A DNA stretch of 46,360 nt from assembly GCA_026196105.1 (NCBI GenBank), contig JAPHRK010000001.1:1-46360 (forward strand), in the 5' to 3' direction. How positions within the stretch are numbered: position 1 is the first letter of the stretch; every line of letters starts with the position of its first letter. Shown one piece after another: positions 8,901-17,522 of this stretch. Under the pieces are notes generated by a model. That model saw only the letters and a program-made list of their open reading frames with translations, did not search any database and was not told where the DNA came from. Source of the stretch: Rhodospirillales bacterium (GTDB lineage Bacteria > Pseudomonadota > Alphaproteobacteria > Rhodospirillales > JAPHRK01). Made by a program: the position numbers and the translations under genes.

Positions 8901-9082
8901 GGGGACAATATGACGTGAAATATCTTACTCGGCAATTTTCATGTGCCAAAAAACTAAAAAAATGGCCCAAGAACATCTACCTATTTGCGTTTTTTGATAG
9001 TTGGGGTAAGCTTTCGTCATAGAATTAAAAATTTTTACTAATTAGAAGCGTTGATGTGCTCACAAACTAAAGGGATAAGATA

Positions 9083-9934
9083 ATGGGTGGGAAAGCCAAA
9101 AAGAAAAAAGTTGAAAGTGAAGTTCTGACACCTGGTGACGAGAAGGCAAAGCGCAAAAAGATTAAAAATACCGTTTATGAAGAAGAACTTGCGCGACTTC
9201 ATGTTGAATTAGTTAAGCTTCAAGAGTGGATCAAAGCTAAAAACCTTAAAGTGGTTGTTATCTTTGAAGGCCGAGATGCGGCAGGTAAGGGCGGAACCAT
9301 TAAACGTATTATGGAACCCCTTAATCCGCGTATTTGTCGGGTCGTTGCTCTGGGCACGCCTACCGAGCGGGAAAAAACTCAATGGTACTTCCAACGGTAT
9401 GTGCCTCATCTTCCTGCAGGCGGCGAAATGGTCTTATTTGATCGTAGCTGGTACAACCGGGCTGGTGTTGAACGGGTCATGGATTTCTGTACAGATGAAG
9501 AATATCAGGAGTTTTTACGCTCTTGCCCAGAATTTGAACGGATGCTGGTTCGTTCCGGTATTATCGTCATTAAGTACTGGTTCTCTGTTTCAGACGAAGA
9601 ACAAGAACGCCGTTTCCAAGGTCGAGTTGAGAATCCAATCAAACGTTGGAAACTGAGCCCCATGGATTTGGAATCTCGGGACCGCTGGGTAGAATATTCA
9701 CGGGCTAAAGATGTTAACTTTGCCCATACGGATATTAAACAAGCTCCTTGGTTTGTGGTTGAGGCCGATGTGAAAAAACGGGCGCGGTTGAATTGCATCA
9801 ATCACCTGTTGAGCCAGATCCCTTATGAAGATTTAACTCCAGGTCCAATTAAGCTTGAAAAACGCAAAGGCGATCTTAAGGGCTACGTTCGTCCTCCGAT
9901 CGACGACCAAAGCTTTGTTCCTGAAAAATTCTAA
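9083..9934 (+). CDS. ppk2: Polyphosphate kinase 2 (PPK2)
   Basis: Transfers phosphate between polyphosphate and nucleotides. The 283-residue protein has one PPK2 domain. Walker A is GRDAAGKGG (residues 63-71). The CRVVALGTPTEREKTQWYFQ stretch and Walker B/lid region VLFDRSWYNRAGVERV are family hallmarks. The short, single-domain form fits the group that mainly phosphorylates nucleoside diphosphates, but specificity is not certain from sequence. The N-terminus is lysine-rich and probably disordered. AGGG lies about 9 nt before the ATG. It is transcribed divergently from the phosphatase/Mla operon and appears to be a single-gene unit. Confidence 0.93.
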   Translation: MGGKAKKKKVESEVLTPGDEKAKRKKIKNTVYEEELARLHVELVKLQEWIKAKNLKVVVIFEGRDAAGKGGTIKRIMEPLNPRICRVVALGTPTEREKTQWYFQRYVPHLPAGGEMVLFDRSWYNRAGVERVMDFCTDEEYQEFLRSCPEFERMLVRSGIIVIKYWFSVSDEEQERRFQGRVENPIKRWKLSPMDLESRDRWVEYSRAKDVNFAHTDIKQAPWFVVEADVKKRARLNCINHLLSQIPYEDLTPGPIKLEKRKGDLKGYVRPPIDDQSFVPEKF

Positions 9935-9960
9935 GGTTTCACCTTAGATACATTAGTGTT

Positions 9961-10000
9961 GTCATGGCCGGGCTTGTCCCGGCCATCCACATTTTAGTGG
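9961..10000. repeat. Palindromic intergenic element with 9-bp perfect stem
   Basis: Arms ATGGCCGGG (9964-9972) and CCCGGCCAT (9978-9986) flank the loop CTTGT. A second small hairpin CCAC/GTGG (9987-9990, 9997-10000) follows, and then T7 at 10006-10012. From memory, a very similar palindrome is a frequent dispersed repeat between genes of many alphaproteobacteria. Here it may also act as the terminator of the polyphosphate kinase gene. Only one copy is present in the window. Confidence 0.6.
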
Positions 10001-10032
10001 CTTAATTTTTTTGTATTAGGTTCTTAATATAG

Positions 10033-11424
10033 ATGCCCTTAACTTATATTTCCCAAAAAACAAAAGGGGCAGTCCCTGTAACCCTTTTAACTAAAAACCA
10101 GTTTAAGCGCTGGGTATCGTCACAAAGCAAAGCTGTTAAGGCTTCTCTTGAGACGGCTGAATTTACGGCTGCACCTGGGACATTCTTCTTGCTCCTAAAC
10201 GGCAAGGGGAGACTCCAGCAGGTTATTGCGGGGATTAGTGGAAATGAGCCGATTTGGGATTATGCTTTCCTGCCCTCTGCTTTACCAAAAGGGCGCTATT
10301 ACTTAGACAAGAAGCTAAGCACTAAAGCGGCGACAGAAGCGGCTTTAGGTTGGGTTTTAGGAACCTATAAATTTACCCGCTATAAACCGTCAAAAGCGAG
10401 TTACGCTACTCTTTGTTTGCCACCTAACTGTGATGCTAAAAAGGTGGGTCAATCGGCCCGTTCAATTTATCTGGTACGTGATCTGATTAATACGCCGGCC
10501 GAAGACATGGGGCCAGATGATCTTTATGAAGCCACAATGAAGGTTGCGGAAAGTTTTGGAGCCTCCTGCTCAGCCATCATTGGCGAAGATCTTTTGGAAG
10601 AAAACTATCCTGCCGTTTATGCGGTTGGTAAAGGCAGCGACAACCTTTCTCATCTGATTGACTTAACATGGGGCCAAGAAAACCACCCTAAAGTCACGCT
10701 GGTTGGCAAAGGAGTTTGTTTTGATTCAGGTGGGCTAGATATTAAGCCTGCAGGCAACATGCGTCTGATGAAAAAAGATATGGGAGGGGCGGCCCATACC
10801 TTGGGTCTTGCGCGGATGATTATGGCGGCCAATTTACCCGTTCGCTTGCGTCTTATCATTCCGGCTGTGGAAAACTCTGTTTCAGGTCGTGCCATGCGAC
10901 CCTTAGACGTGGTGCCGACACGTTCGGGCAAAACTATTGAAATCGGTCATACGGATGCGGAAGGTCGAGTAATTTTAGCCGATGGACTTGCTGAAGCCGT
11001 GAGTGAAAAACCTGACTTGCTTATTGATATGGCAACCCTGACTGGAGCGGCTCGTGCGGCCCTTGGCACAGATTTACCAGCTCTTTTTAGCAACAAAGAT
11101 GATTTAGCGGCTGAGGTGGTAGAAGCGAGCAAAACTGCGGGTGACCCCCTTTGGCACATGCCCCTTTGGCACCCTTATCGAGGCATGATGAACTCATCAG
11201 TAGCAGATATTTCCAACGACTCGAATTCTCCTTACGGAGGGGCAATAGCGGCAGCTCTTTTCCTTCATGAATTCGCAGGTGATAAAATTCCTTGGATACA
11301 TATGGACCTGATGGCCTGGAACACATCGAGCCGCCCAGGACGACCAGAAGGAGGCGAAGCGATGGGAATGCGGGCTCTCTATACGCTCATCGCCAAACGC
11401 TGGCCTGCTAAGGGTTCCCGTTAA
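10033..11424 (+). CDS. Leucyl aminopeptidase family protein (peptidase M17)
   Basis: Cytosolic zinc or manganese aminopeptidase of 463 residues. The catalytic C-terminal domain carries the two-metal site: VGKGVCFDSGGLDIKPAGNM, then KKDMGGAA, then HTDAEGRVILADGLAEA (usually NTDAEGR, here with His first). WHMPLWHPYRGMMNSSVAD and GGAIAAALFLHEF follow as in the family. The N-terminal domain is the divergent substrate-binding lobe. Typical PepA is about 500 residues, so this is the slightly shorter alphaproteobacterial type. The Shine-Dalgarno before ATG 10033 is weak. Role: removal of N-terminal amino acids in peptide turnover. Confidence 0.92.
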   Translation: MPLTYISQKTKGAVPVTLLTKNQFKRWVSSQSKAVKASLETAEFTAAPGTFFLLLNGKGRLQQVIAGISGNEPIWDYAFLPSALPKGRYYLDKKLSTKAATEAALGWVLGTYKFTRYKPSKASYATLCLPPNCDAKKVGQSARSIYLVRDLINTPAEDMGPDDLYEATMKVAESFGASCSAIIGEDLLEENYPAVYAVGKGSDNLSHLIDLTWGQENHPKVTLVGKGVCFDSGGLDIKPAGNMRLMKKDMGGAAHTLGLARMIMAANLPVRLRLIIPAVENSVSGRAMRPLDVVPTRSGKTIEIGHTDAEGRVILADGLAEAVSEKPDLLIDMATLTGAARAALGTDLPALFSNKDDLAAEVVEASKTAGDPLWHMPLWHPYRGMMNSSVADISNDSNSPYGGAIAAALFLHEFAGDKIPWIHMDLMAWNTSSRPGRPEGGEAMGMRALYTLIAKRWPAKGSR

Positions 11425-11464
11425 ATCAAGTTAAAAAACTAATAAAAGATTAACAATAACGGTT

Positions 11465-11570
11465 GCCGGGAGGGTCACCCTTCGGCTAAAAAGAGTCGAG
11501 ACCGAAATGATTTTTGGCTAAGGTGAATCCTTTCTAAAAGTCATATTTCGGAAGGTCGAAACCTTGTACG
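11465..11570 (+). other. Possible structured leader upstream of the MarR-type gene
   Basis: The 163-nt gap before the regulator holds several nested complementary stretches. CCGAAAT (11502-11508) pairs with ATTTCGG (11545-11551). AAGGT (11552-11556) and ACCTT (11561-11565) close a CGAA tetraloop. GGG (11472-11474) could pair with CCC (11478-11480). GGCTAA occurs twice (11484 and 11515). I do not recognise a known RNA family, and the pairing has not been tested by folding. Confidence 0.25.
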
Positions 11571-11587
11571 AAAAGTAAGTATCCATC

Positions 11588-11941
11588 ATGTCCATAGACA
11601 TCGAACCAGTCCAAGCTCTCGATCTTTGGCGCGCAGCCATTTTAGAAAGCGTACGCCGTGATTCTCCTGATTTATCAGCTCGCCAAATGGCAATTATCCT
11701 GGCAGTTTACCTAACCCCTCCACCCCACACGGTGCGCGGATTAGCTAAAGAGCTGGATGTTTCTAAACCTGTGATTACCAGGGCAATTGATAAGCTTGGT
11801 CAGCTAGAACTTCTTCGTCGTAAAGTTGATGAAAGTGACCGCCGCAGCATCCTTATTCAGCGCACTGTTAAAGGCTCTGTTTTCTTAAGGGAATTTGGCG
11901 AAATCATTTCAGCTGCCGGCGCTGCAATCGGTGAAAAATAA
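11588..11941 (+). CDS. MarR-family winged-helix transcriptional regulator
   Basis: A 117-residue DNA-binding protein. The winged helix spans about residues 30-100: LSARQMAIILAVYL, then the recognition helix region GLAKELDVSKPVITRAIDKL and the wing VDESDRRSILIQRT. It is shorter than classical MarR proteins (about 140) and lacks most of the C-terminal dimerisation helix, so it belongs to the compact alphaproteobacterial group. Effector and targets are unknown. It follows a leader with possible RNA structure and ends 54 nt before the convergent NDUFA9-like gene. Confidence 0.85.
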   Translation: MSIDIEPVQALDLWRAAILESVRRDSPDLSARQMAIILAVYLTPPPHTVRGLAKELDVSKPVITRAIDKLGQLELLRRKVDESDRRSILIQRTVKGSVFLREFGEIISAAGAAIGEK

Positions 11942-11954
11942 GATTTTTTAAGTG

Positions 11955-11988
11955 TTCAGGGTGCTGAATTATTTATCAACACCCTGAA
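11955..11988. terminator. Stem-loop between convergent genes
   Basis: TTCAGGGTG (11955-11963) and CACCCTGAA (11980-11988) form a perfect 9-bp stem with a 16-nt loop. It lies between the converging ends of the MarR-type and NDUFA9-like genes. No U-run follows on either strand, so it may block read-through or stabilise 3' ends rather than be a classical intrinsic terminator. Confidence 0.5.
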
Positions 11989-11995
11989 TGAATGC

Positions 11996-13009
11996 TTAAG
12001 CCAAACGAGGTGATTGGCTTCGTTGGGGACGGAAGCGTTGTAAGTAGGTAGGCAGAATGATTTCTGCTGGTGTTGGCTCAATGCCGAGTTGCGCCAAACC
12101 TTCCGCGTTAGGGTCCATGATATGGTCACTTTGCAACTGGGTCAGTTGATCCCGTGTCAGTAGAGGGTTAGGGAATTTCTCGATAAACCAAGCACCAAAT
12201 TTAGCAATACCAAAGGGAATTGGCGCCAACAAGCGTTTGCGCCCGGTGTTTTCAAGCAACATCTCCATCAGCTGCTTAAAGCTATAGACTTCTGGTCCGG
12301 CGAGTTCATAGCGTTTTCCGTCAGTAGAGTGATCTTCAACCGCGACCATGATGGCCTTAGCAACATCATCAACATAAACGGGCTGGAATTTGGTCCCGCC
12401 GTCGCCATAGAGGTCAATGTCGATAACTTTATCATCTTTGAAGAAGGATACTTTGGGGATCACTGGGCAGCCAAATACGGGCAGGGCCACGGTAAGGCGC
12501 ATAATTCCGGCAAAGAGATTGAAGAATTGATCTTCAGCACCAAAAATAACATGAGGCCGGAAAATTGTGGCTTCAGGGTAAGCCGCTAAAACGGCTTCTT
12601 CGCCAGCAGCTTTTGTTTTCGCGTAAACTGAAGGAGAGTCGGGGTCAGCTGATTGGGCAGAAACATGAATAAGTTTTGAAACTCCAGCCGCTTTCGCCGT
12701 TTTTGCAATCCGGCCAGCCCCTTCTACATGGATCGTTTCAAAAGACTGTTTGCCCCACTCAGCAAGAATCCCTGTGAGGTTAATAACACAATCGGCCCCT
12801 TCAATGGCAGCCTGCACAGCTTCGTCACTACGGGTCGAAGCTGAAATCGGCACCACCTGCCCGACTTCGCCTGCCGTTTTTAGGTATTCAGCCGCCACAG
12901 CATCGCGCACCGCGACCCTTACTGAAGCACCCGTTGCCGCTAAACGCCGCACAACGTACCGACCTAAAAATCCTGAGCCACCAAAAACGGTTACCAATTG
13001 CTGAGCCAT
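11996..13009 (-). CDS. Complex I NDUFA9-like NAD(P)-binding protein
   Basis: A 337-residue atypical short-chain dehydrogenase. The N-terminal nucleotide-binding motif is GGSGFLGRYVVRRL (residues 10-23), followed by DCVINLTGIL. The usual catalytic Tyr-Lys pair is seen only as SVYAKTKAAGE. PVYVDDVAKAIMVAVED and YELAGPEVYSFKQL are typical of the NDUFA9/39-kDa complex I accessory family. Bacterial members are widespread in alphaproteobacteria. Roles in complex I stability or quinone biosynthesis have been proposed for relatives, but none can be assigned from sequence here. ATG at 13009 is preceded by AGGGGACCCCT-type sequence. Confidence 0.85.
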   Translation of the reverse strand: MAQQLVTVFGGSGFLGRYVVRRLAATGASVRVAVRDAVAAEYLKTAGEVGQVVPISASTRSDEAVQAAIEGADCVINLTGILAEWGKQSFETIHVEGAGRIAKTAKAAGVSKLIHVSAQSADPDSPSVYAKTKAAGEEAVLAAYPEATIFRPHVIFGAEDQFFNLFAGIMRLTVALPVFGCPVIPKVSFFKDDKVIDIDLYGDGGTKFQPVYVDDVAKAIMVAVEDHSTDGKRYELAGPEVYSFKQLMEMLLENTGRKRLLAPIPFGIAKFGAWFIEKFPNPLLTRDQLTQLQSDHIMDPNAEGLAQLGIEPTPAEIILPTYLQRFRPQRSQSPRLA

Positions 13010-13250
13010 AGGGGTCCCCTTATAGAAATAACTAGTCCCTCACCCTGTTCGAGTTTGGGTAAAATATCAATAACAGGTGCTTATAAAGTGTAACTTCCGC
13101 TTTGAGAAGCCGCAACAGACCTCATAAGGCGGATTTTGCTAAATATTCGACAAACTTTGTTGACAAAGAGAGGGGACGGGGCTACCTCCTACGGCCTTCA
13201 TCCCCCTGTCCTCATGACAAGCCTGGATGAAACGCTGCTTTAGATAAAGT

Positions 13251-13337
13251 GCCCAGGTGGCGGAATTGGTAGACGCGCTAGCTTCAGGTGCTAGTGATCG
13301 CAAGGTCGTGGAAGTTCGAGTCTTCTCCTGGGCACCA
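13251..13337 (+). tRNA. tRNA-Leu (anticodon CAG)
   Basis: Acceptor arms GCCCAGG (13251-13257) and CCTGGGC (13327-13333) pair perfectly, followed by discriminator A and an encoded CCA at 13335-13337. The anticodon stem CTAGC/GCTAG encloses loop TTCAGGT, giving anticodon CAG, which reads CUG leucine codons. A long variable arm (TGATCGCAAGGTCG region) marks a class II tRNA, as expected for leucine. The T arm contains GTTCGAGTC. Confidence 0.96.
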
Positions 13338-13525
13338 TTTCTCCTAACGTCAACTGCTCCCGGTGTATTCGATTTCGCTCTGTTAGGGAGCACCATACTC
13401 TTCGAGTAAATTATTAAAGCTAAGCGGATCATTTAGATTATTCTTGATCTTTTCCTGCATAGTTGTCCTTCTTAATATTTTCAGTATATTACTATACTAT
13501 AACGAGCCCCATTATAGAGAGCGCT

Positions 13526-14149
13526 ATGGATACTCAGCCTAATATTAGCTTGCACGTTGGAGACCTTCCCGATGGTTTGACCTTTGGGGGTTCTGTTGCC
13601 ATTGATTCAGAGACCATGGGTTTGAGGCCAGAAAGAGACAGGCTGTGCCTTGTTCAGCTATCTGCTGGTGATGGGAACTGCCATTTGGTGCAGTTCAAAC
13701 AGGGTGAGTATGATGCACCTAATATGCGGAAATTATTGACCGACCCTAGTGTGATGAAAATCTTTCATTACGCTCGGTTTGATGTCGCCATCATGAAAAA
13801 ATTTCTTGGGGTAGAAACATCTCCGGTTTATTGCACAAAAATTGCCTCAAAGCTGGTGCGTACTTATACAGACGGACATGGGCTCAAGAGTGTTTCGAAA
13901 GAGTTGCTGGGTATTGATATGTCAAAAGTTCAGCAAAGTTCTGATTGGGGAGCCGATAGCTTCAGTGATGAGCAGCTCCATTACGCAGCATCTGATGTGC
14001 TGTATCTCCACCGCATCAAAGAAAAACTTGATGTTATGTTAGCCCGCGAAGGCAGAATGGAGCTGGCGCAAGCTTGTTTTGATTTTCTTCCCACCCGGTG
14101 TGACCTGGACCTTCAAGGTTGGCCTGATATGGACATATTTGCTCACTAA
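13526..14149 (+). CDS. Ribonuclease D-like 3'-5' exonuclease
   Basis: A 207-residue protein with one DEDDy exonuclease domain and no HRDC domain, so it is the short RNase D type found in alphaproteobacteria. Motifs are VAIDSETMGL (Exo I), FHYARFDVAIM (Exo II region) and YAASDVLYLHRIKEKL (Exo III, with the Tyr four residues before the Asp). It trims RNA 3' ends, probably tRNA precursors. I chose ATG 13526, preceded by GAGAG. The frame could be extended to a TTG at 13463 but with no ribosome site. It begins the run that leads into the LPS genes. Confidence 0.9.
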   Translation: MDTQPNISLHVGDLPDGLTFGGSVAIDSETMGLRPERDRLCLVQLSAGDGNCHLVQFKQGEYDAPNMRKLLTDPSVMKIFHYARFDVAIMKKFLGVETSPVYCTKIASKLVRTYTDGHGLKSVSKELLGIDMSKVQQSSDWGADSFSDEQLHYAASDVLYLHRIKEKLDVMLAREGRMELAQACFDFLPTRCDLDLQGWPDMDIFAH

Positions 14150-14222
14150 AATTGATAACTCACTTGGCACCGACCCGGTTGCCCAACGCACAAATATAGC
14201 AACCAGACGAGTAAATACAGCC

Positions 14223-15188
14223 ATGAGCGACGCCCCTAAAGATGATTTGGTTACGGCAAAGCAAGTCTTGAATCTTGAGGCAAAAGGCCTGGAAGCCCTT
14301 GGGGATAGCCTTGGGGAAGAATTTATTCGAGCTCTTGATACACTTGGCAAGGTAACGGGACGAATCGTTGTATCCGGCATGGGGAAAAGCGGTCATATTG
14401 GTCATAAAATCGCTGCAACCATGGCCTCAACAGGGGCGCCGGCCTTTTTTGTGCATCCTGGAGAAGCCAGCCATGGCGATTTGGGGATGATTACGGCAAG
14501 TGATGCGGTTCTTGCACTCTCAAATTCGGGGGAAACAACGGAGCTTTCAGATGTTATCGCCCATACCCGCCGATTTGCCATTCCTCTTATCGCGATTACG
14601 GGGAAGGCACAAAGCACCTTAGCCCAAGCAGCTGATATTGCTTTAGTGTTTCCTGAGATACCAGAAGCTTGCCCCATGGGTTTGGCTCCGACCACCTCGA
14701 CCACTATGGCCCTTGCATTAGGCGATGCCTTGGCTGTTGCTCTACTTAATCGCAAAGGTTTTTCCGCCTCTGATTTCCGCCAACTCCATCCCGGGGGACG
14801 CTTAGGTGGGATATTACAGAAGGTAGAAGCCTTGATGCATAGTGGTAATGAAATGCCTCTTATTGATCTTAATTCAAAAATGTCTGACGCTCTGATTGAA
14901 ATGACGGCAAAACGCTTTGGCTGTGTTGGGGCTGTTAATAATGAGGGTAAGCTTATGGGAATTGTGACGGATGGTGATATCCGCCGTCATATGAACCCCA
15001 GTTTATTGGGTAAAACCGTTAAAGAGGTGATGACCTCATCTCCTCGCACGATCACAAGCCAAGCTCTGGCGAATGAAGCCGTGCAAGTAATGAATAGCAA
15101 AGCCATCACCACCCTTTTTGTGGTAGATGTAGATAAACCTGTTGGTATCGTTCATTTGCACGATTGTCTCGCTGCTGGCGCAGCCTAG
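14223..15188 (+). CDS. kdsD: Arabinose-5-phosphate isomerase, KpsF/GutQ family
   Basis: Interconverts ribulose 5-phosphate and arabinose 5-phosphate, the first step towards Kdo for lipopolysaccharide. The 321-residue protein has an N-terminal SIS domain (GRIVVSGMGKSGHIGHKIAA, SNSGETTELSDV, then PTTSTTMALALGDALAVAL) and two C-terminal CBS domains (about 205-320). The DFRQLHPGGRLGG linker is characteristic. The start at 14223 matches the usual family length. The Shine-Dalgarno is weak, and the frame is open further upstream into the RNase D gene. It precedes lptC by 13 nt. Confidence 0.95.
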   Translation: MSDAPKDDLVTAKQVLNLEAKGLEALGDSLGEEFIRALDTLGKVTGRIVVSGMGKSGHIGHKIAATMASTGAPAFFVHPGEASHGDLGMITASDAVLALSNSGETTELSDVIAHTRRFAIPLIAITGKAQSTLAQAADIALVFPEIPEACPMGLAPTTSTTMALALGDALAVALLNRKGFSASDFRQLHPGGRLGGILQKVEALMHSGNEMPLIDLNSKMSDALIEMTAKRFGCVGAVNNEGKLMGIVTDGDIRRHMNPSLLGKTVKEVMTSSPRTITSQALANEAVQVMNSKAITTLFVVDVDKPVGIVHLHDCLAAGAA

Positions 15189-15201
15189 GGGAAAATATAA
15201 G

Positions 15202-15864
15202 GTGGCTCAAGCGACATCACATATGGAGGATACTCCTTTCGAGAAAAGCCCACGGGCTCGTTTGGGGATGACTCCCTATAGTCGCTTTGTCAAATCCATG
15301 AAGCTCTTTTTGCCTTTCTTGGCCCTTATCCTTATTGCGCTGGTTTTGATTTGGCCTCAATTGAGTACCCAAGATCACCGTTTCATGATTGGCTTTTCAG
15401 GGATTGAAGCCCGGGAAGCGGCAGACTTGAATATGGTTAATGCCCGCTATACTGGGATGGATAATAACAACCTGCCTTTTTCCGTTACCGCTGATATTGC
15501 CAAAAACCTCTCTCCTGATGCTATGGAAGTAGAGTTAGAAATGCCGAAAGCGGATATGACCTTAGATGATGGCTCCTGGCTGGTCTTAACGGCTGAGGAA
15601 GGTAAATATCAGCAAGAACAACAAAAACTTGATCTTAAGGGTGCGGTTAACCTCTATCATGATTCCGGCTATGAAATTCGTACTGCTAAAGCCGATGTAG
15701 ACCTGTCCAAAGGGGAGGCCTCCAGTGATGTTAAGGTCAAAGGTCATGGGCCTTTTGGTCAGTTGGAATCGGAAGGCTTTTTACTGAAAGATTTGGGTGA
15801 GCGAATTATCTTCACCGGAAAAGCCCACCTCCTGATTTATCCTGGCGTAGGAGACGCTAAATGA
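15202..15864 (+). CDS. lptC: LPS export ABC transporter periplasmic protein LptC
   Basis: Bitopic inner-membrane protein of 220 residues. A cytoplasmic N-terminus of about 30 residues is followed by one membrane helix (KLFLPFLALILIALVLIWPQ) and a periplasmic beta-jellyroll of the LptC/OstA fold. It takes LPS from LptBFG and hands it to LptA. I chose GTG 15202, with AGGGG about 10 nt upstream. ATG 15223 is an alternative with no ribosome site. The stop overlaps the lptA start (ATGA, 15861-15864), which indicates translational coupling. Confidence 0.9.
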   Translation: MAQATSHMEDTPFEKSPRARLGMTPYSRFVKSMKLFLPFLALILIALVLIWPQLSTQDHRFMIGFSGIEAREAADLNMVNARYTGMDNNNLPFSVTADIAKNLSPDAMEVELEMPKADMTLDDGSWLVLTAEEGKYQQEQQKLDLKGAVNLYHDSGYEIRTAKADVDLSKGEASSDVKVKGHGPFGQLESEGFLLKDLGERIIFTGKAHLLIYPGVGDAK

Positions 15865-16709
15865 GTTTTCGCAAAACAGCCAAGTTTCCTCTGGCTTTAT
15901 ATCTCCTGCTATTTGCTCTTGGCATCATGACCCCCGCTACCCAAAGCTTGGCCCAAAGTGTCAATTTAGGCGGTGACGGCTCAGGAAATCCCATAGAAGT
16001 TTTTGCCGACAATGGCATTGAGTGGATCAAAAATTCAGAGATGCTTGTGGCGCGAGGCAATGCCAGAGCCCTTAAAGGTGATATGACCATCGATACCGAT
16101 GAATTAAGGGCTTATTACCGCAATGCTAAAAAAGGAGGCACCGAAGTCTGGCGCCTTGATGCGGTGGGGGCTGTTAAAGTGGTCTCAGGGGGTGCAACCG
16201 TTCATGGCGATAAAGGGATTTATGACGTCGACAGTAATGTTTTTGTTGTCACGGGTAAAAAACTTAGACTTATTTCCAAAGAAAGTAACTTGACTGCAAG
16301 GGACAGCCTTGAGTACTGGACTGTGCGTGAACTGGCTGTAGCCCGAGGGGATGCCGTTATTGTCCAACAAGGGAAACGCTTGCAAGCAGATGTTCTTTCA
16401 GCCCAGTTTGCCAAGGCAAAAAGCGGCCAATCCGTGGCTAAAAAAATTAATGCTTTTGGAAATGTTCGAGTTGTGACGCAACATGAGGTGGTCACAGCGG
16501 ATAAGGGCGTCTATAATGTCGGGAGCAATATCGTAACTCTCAGCGGCTCAGTTAAGATGACACGGGGCAGCAATCAGCTTAATGGTTGTAGCGCTCAAGT
16601 AAATCTTAAGACTAATGTCAGTAAGCTGTATAGCTGTAAGGGTGCCGGGAACAGCGGAAACCGCGTTCGTGGATCGATATCGCGTGAGGGAAAAACCGTT
16701 ATTAAATAA
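15861..16709 (+). CDS. lptA: LPS transport periplasmic protein LptA
   Basis: Periplasmic LPS bridge protein of the OstA family. The 282-residue product has a signal peptide (hydrophobic core about residues 11-24, cleavage near SLAQS) followed by repeated OstA-type beta strands, for example IEVFADNGIEWIKNSEMLVA and then ARGNARALKGDMTIDTDEL. It is longer than E. coli LptA (185), with a second OstA-like half at about 155-260, so it may be a duplicated-domain form. AGGAG lies 7-8 nt before the ATG. The lptB gene follows 15 nt later. Confidence 0.9.
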   Translation: MSFRKTAKFPLALYLLLFALGIMTPATQSLAQSVNLGGDGSGNPIEVFADNGIEWIKNSEMLVARGNARALKGDMTIDTDELRAYYRNAKKGGTEVWRLDAVGAVKVVSGGATVHGDKGIYDVDSNVFVVTGKKLRLISKESNLTARDSLEYWTVRELAVARGDAVIVQQGKRLQADVLSAQFAKAKSGQSVAKKINAFGNVRVVTQHEVVTADKGVYNVGSNIVTLSGSVKMTRGSNQLNGCSAQVNLKTNVSKLYSCKGAGNSGNRVRGSISREGKTVIK

Positions 16710-16724
16710 GAGATTATCCGCAAG

Positions 16725-17516
16725 ATGGATTTTGAGGTTACAAAAGCAGCTAACCAAGAGCGCGCCAATGCTAAACCGCGTTTGGTGACCCACAATAGCG
16801 GGTTGAAAGCTGAAGCTATCGACAAGCGCTTTAAAAAGCGCCCAGTTGTTCGCGGTATTTCCATGGAAATTCAACGCGGAGAAGTGGTTGGCTTATTGGG
16901 CCCTAATGGGGCGGGTAAAACCACCTGCTTTTACATGATCACAGGACTTATTGCCCCTGACCACGGTAGTATCTCTTTAGACGGACATGATATAACCGAT
17001 CTTCCTATGTATCGTCGCGCCCGTATGGGCATTGGTTATTTGCCGCAAGAAGCGTCTATTTTCCGTGGGCTTTCAGTTGAGAACAATATTCGGGCGGTTC
17101 TTGAGGTTGTTGAGCCAAGTCGCAATAAACGCGAAGCCATGCTTGAGGCTCTGCTGGCTGAATTCTCAATTACCCACCTTCGCCGGACACCGGCACTTGC
17201 TCTTTCAGGTGGAGAAAGGCGACGGGTGGAAATTGCTCGTGCTCTCGCTTCCCGGCCTCACTTTATTTTACTTGATGAGCCTTTTGCTGGCATTGACCCC
17301 ATTGCCGTGGGGGATATCCGTGATTTGGTGAGCCATCTTAAAGATCGTGGCATCGGCGTACTTATTACCGACCACAATGTTCGTGAAACTCTCGATATCA
17401 TTGACCGCGCCTATATTATTCATGATGGCATGATGCTGATGGAAGGAACTCCGTCAGATATCTTAGGAAATGAAGAAGTTCGTCGGGTCTATCTCGGTGA
17501 CCGCTTCAGTATGTAG
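16725..17516 (+). CDS. lptB: LPS export ABC transporter ATP-binding protein LptB
   Basis: Cytoplasmic ATPase that powers LPS extraction by LptBFG. Motifs are Walker [11 protein letters not shown]-loop [13 protein letters not shown], signature [15 protein letters not shown], Walker [17 protein letters not shown] and switch DHNVRETL. These match LptB closely. The protein has 263 residues, about 20 more than E. coli LptB because of an N-terminal basic extension. It is followed after 6 nt by rpoN, the classical order. The lptF and lptG genes are not in the window. Confidence 0.96.
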   Translation: MDFEVTKAANQERANAKPRLVTHNSGLKAEAIDKRFKKRPVVRGISMEIQRGEVVGLLGPNGAGKTTCFYMITGLIAPDHGSISLDGHDITDLPMYRRARMGIGYLPQEASIFRGLSVENNIRAVLEVVEPSRNKREAMLEALLAEFSITHLRRTPALALSGGERRRVEIARALASRPHFILLDEPFAGIDPIAVGDIRDLVSHLKDRGIGVLITDHNVRETLDIIDRAYIIHDGMMLMEGTPSDILGNEEVRRVYLGDRFSM

Positions 17517-17522
17517 CCGGAT

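Noticed and set aside
8930-8956. Sigma-54-like promoter (minus strand TGGCAC...TTGC) before the phosphatase gene
   Set aside because: The two elements are 7 nt apart instead of 5, which sigma-54 does not tolerate.
13160-13188. TTGACA at 13160 as tRNA-Leu promoter
   Set aside because: No acceptable -10 is found 16-18 bp downstream.
13139-13432. 97-codon minus-strand open frame
   Set aside because: It runs straight through the tRNA-Leu gene, lacks a ribosome site and resembles nothing I know.
14163-14184. TGGCAC...GGTTGC sigma-54-like site before kdsD
   Set aside because: GG and GC are 13 nt apart instead of 10, and the region lies within an operon.
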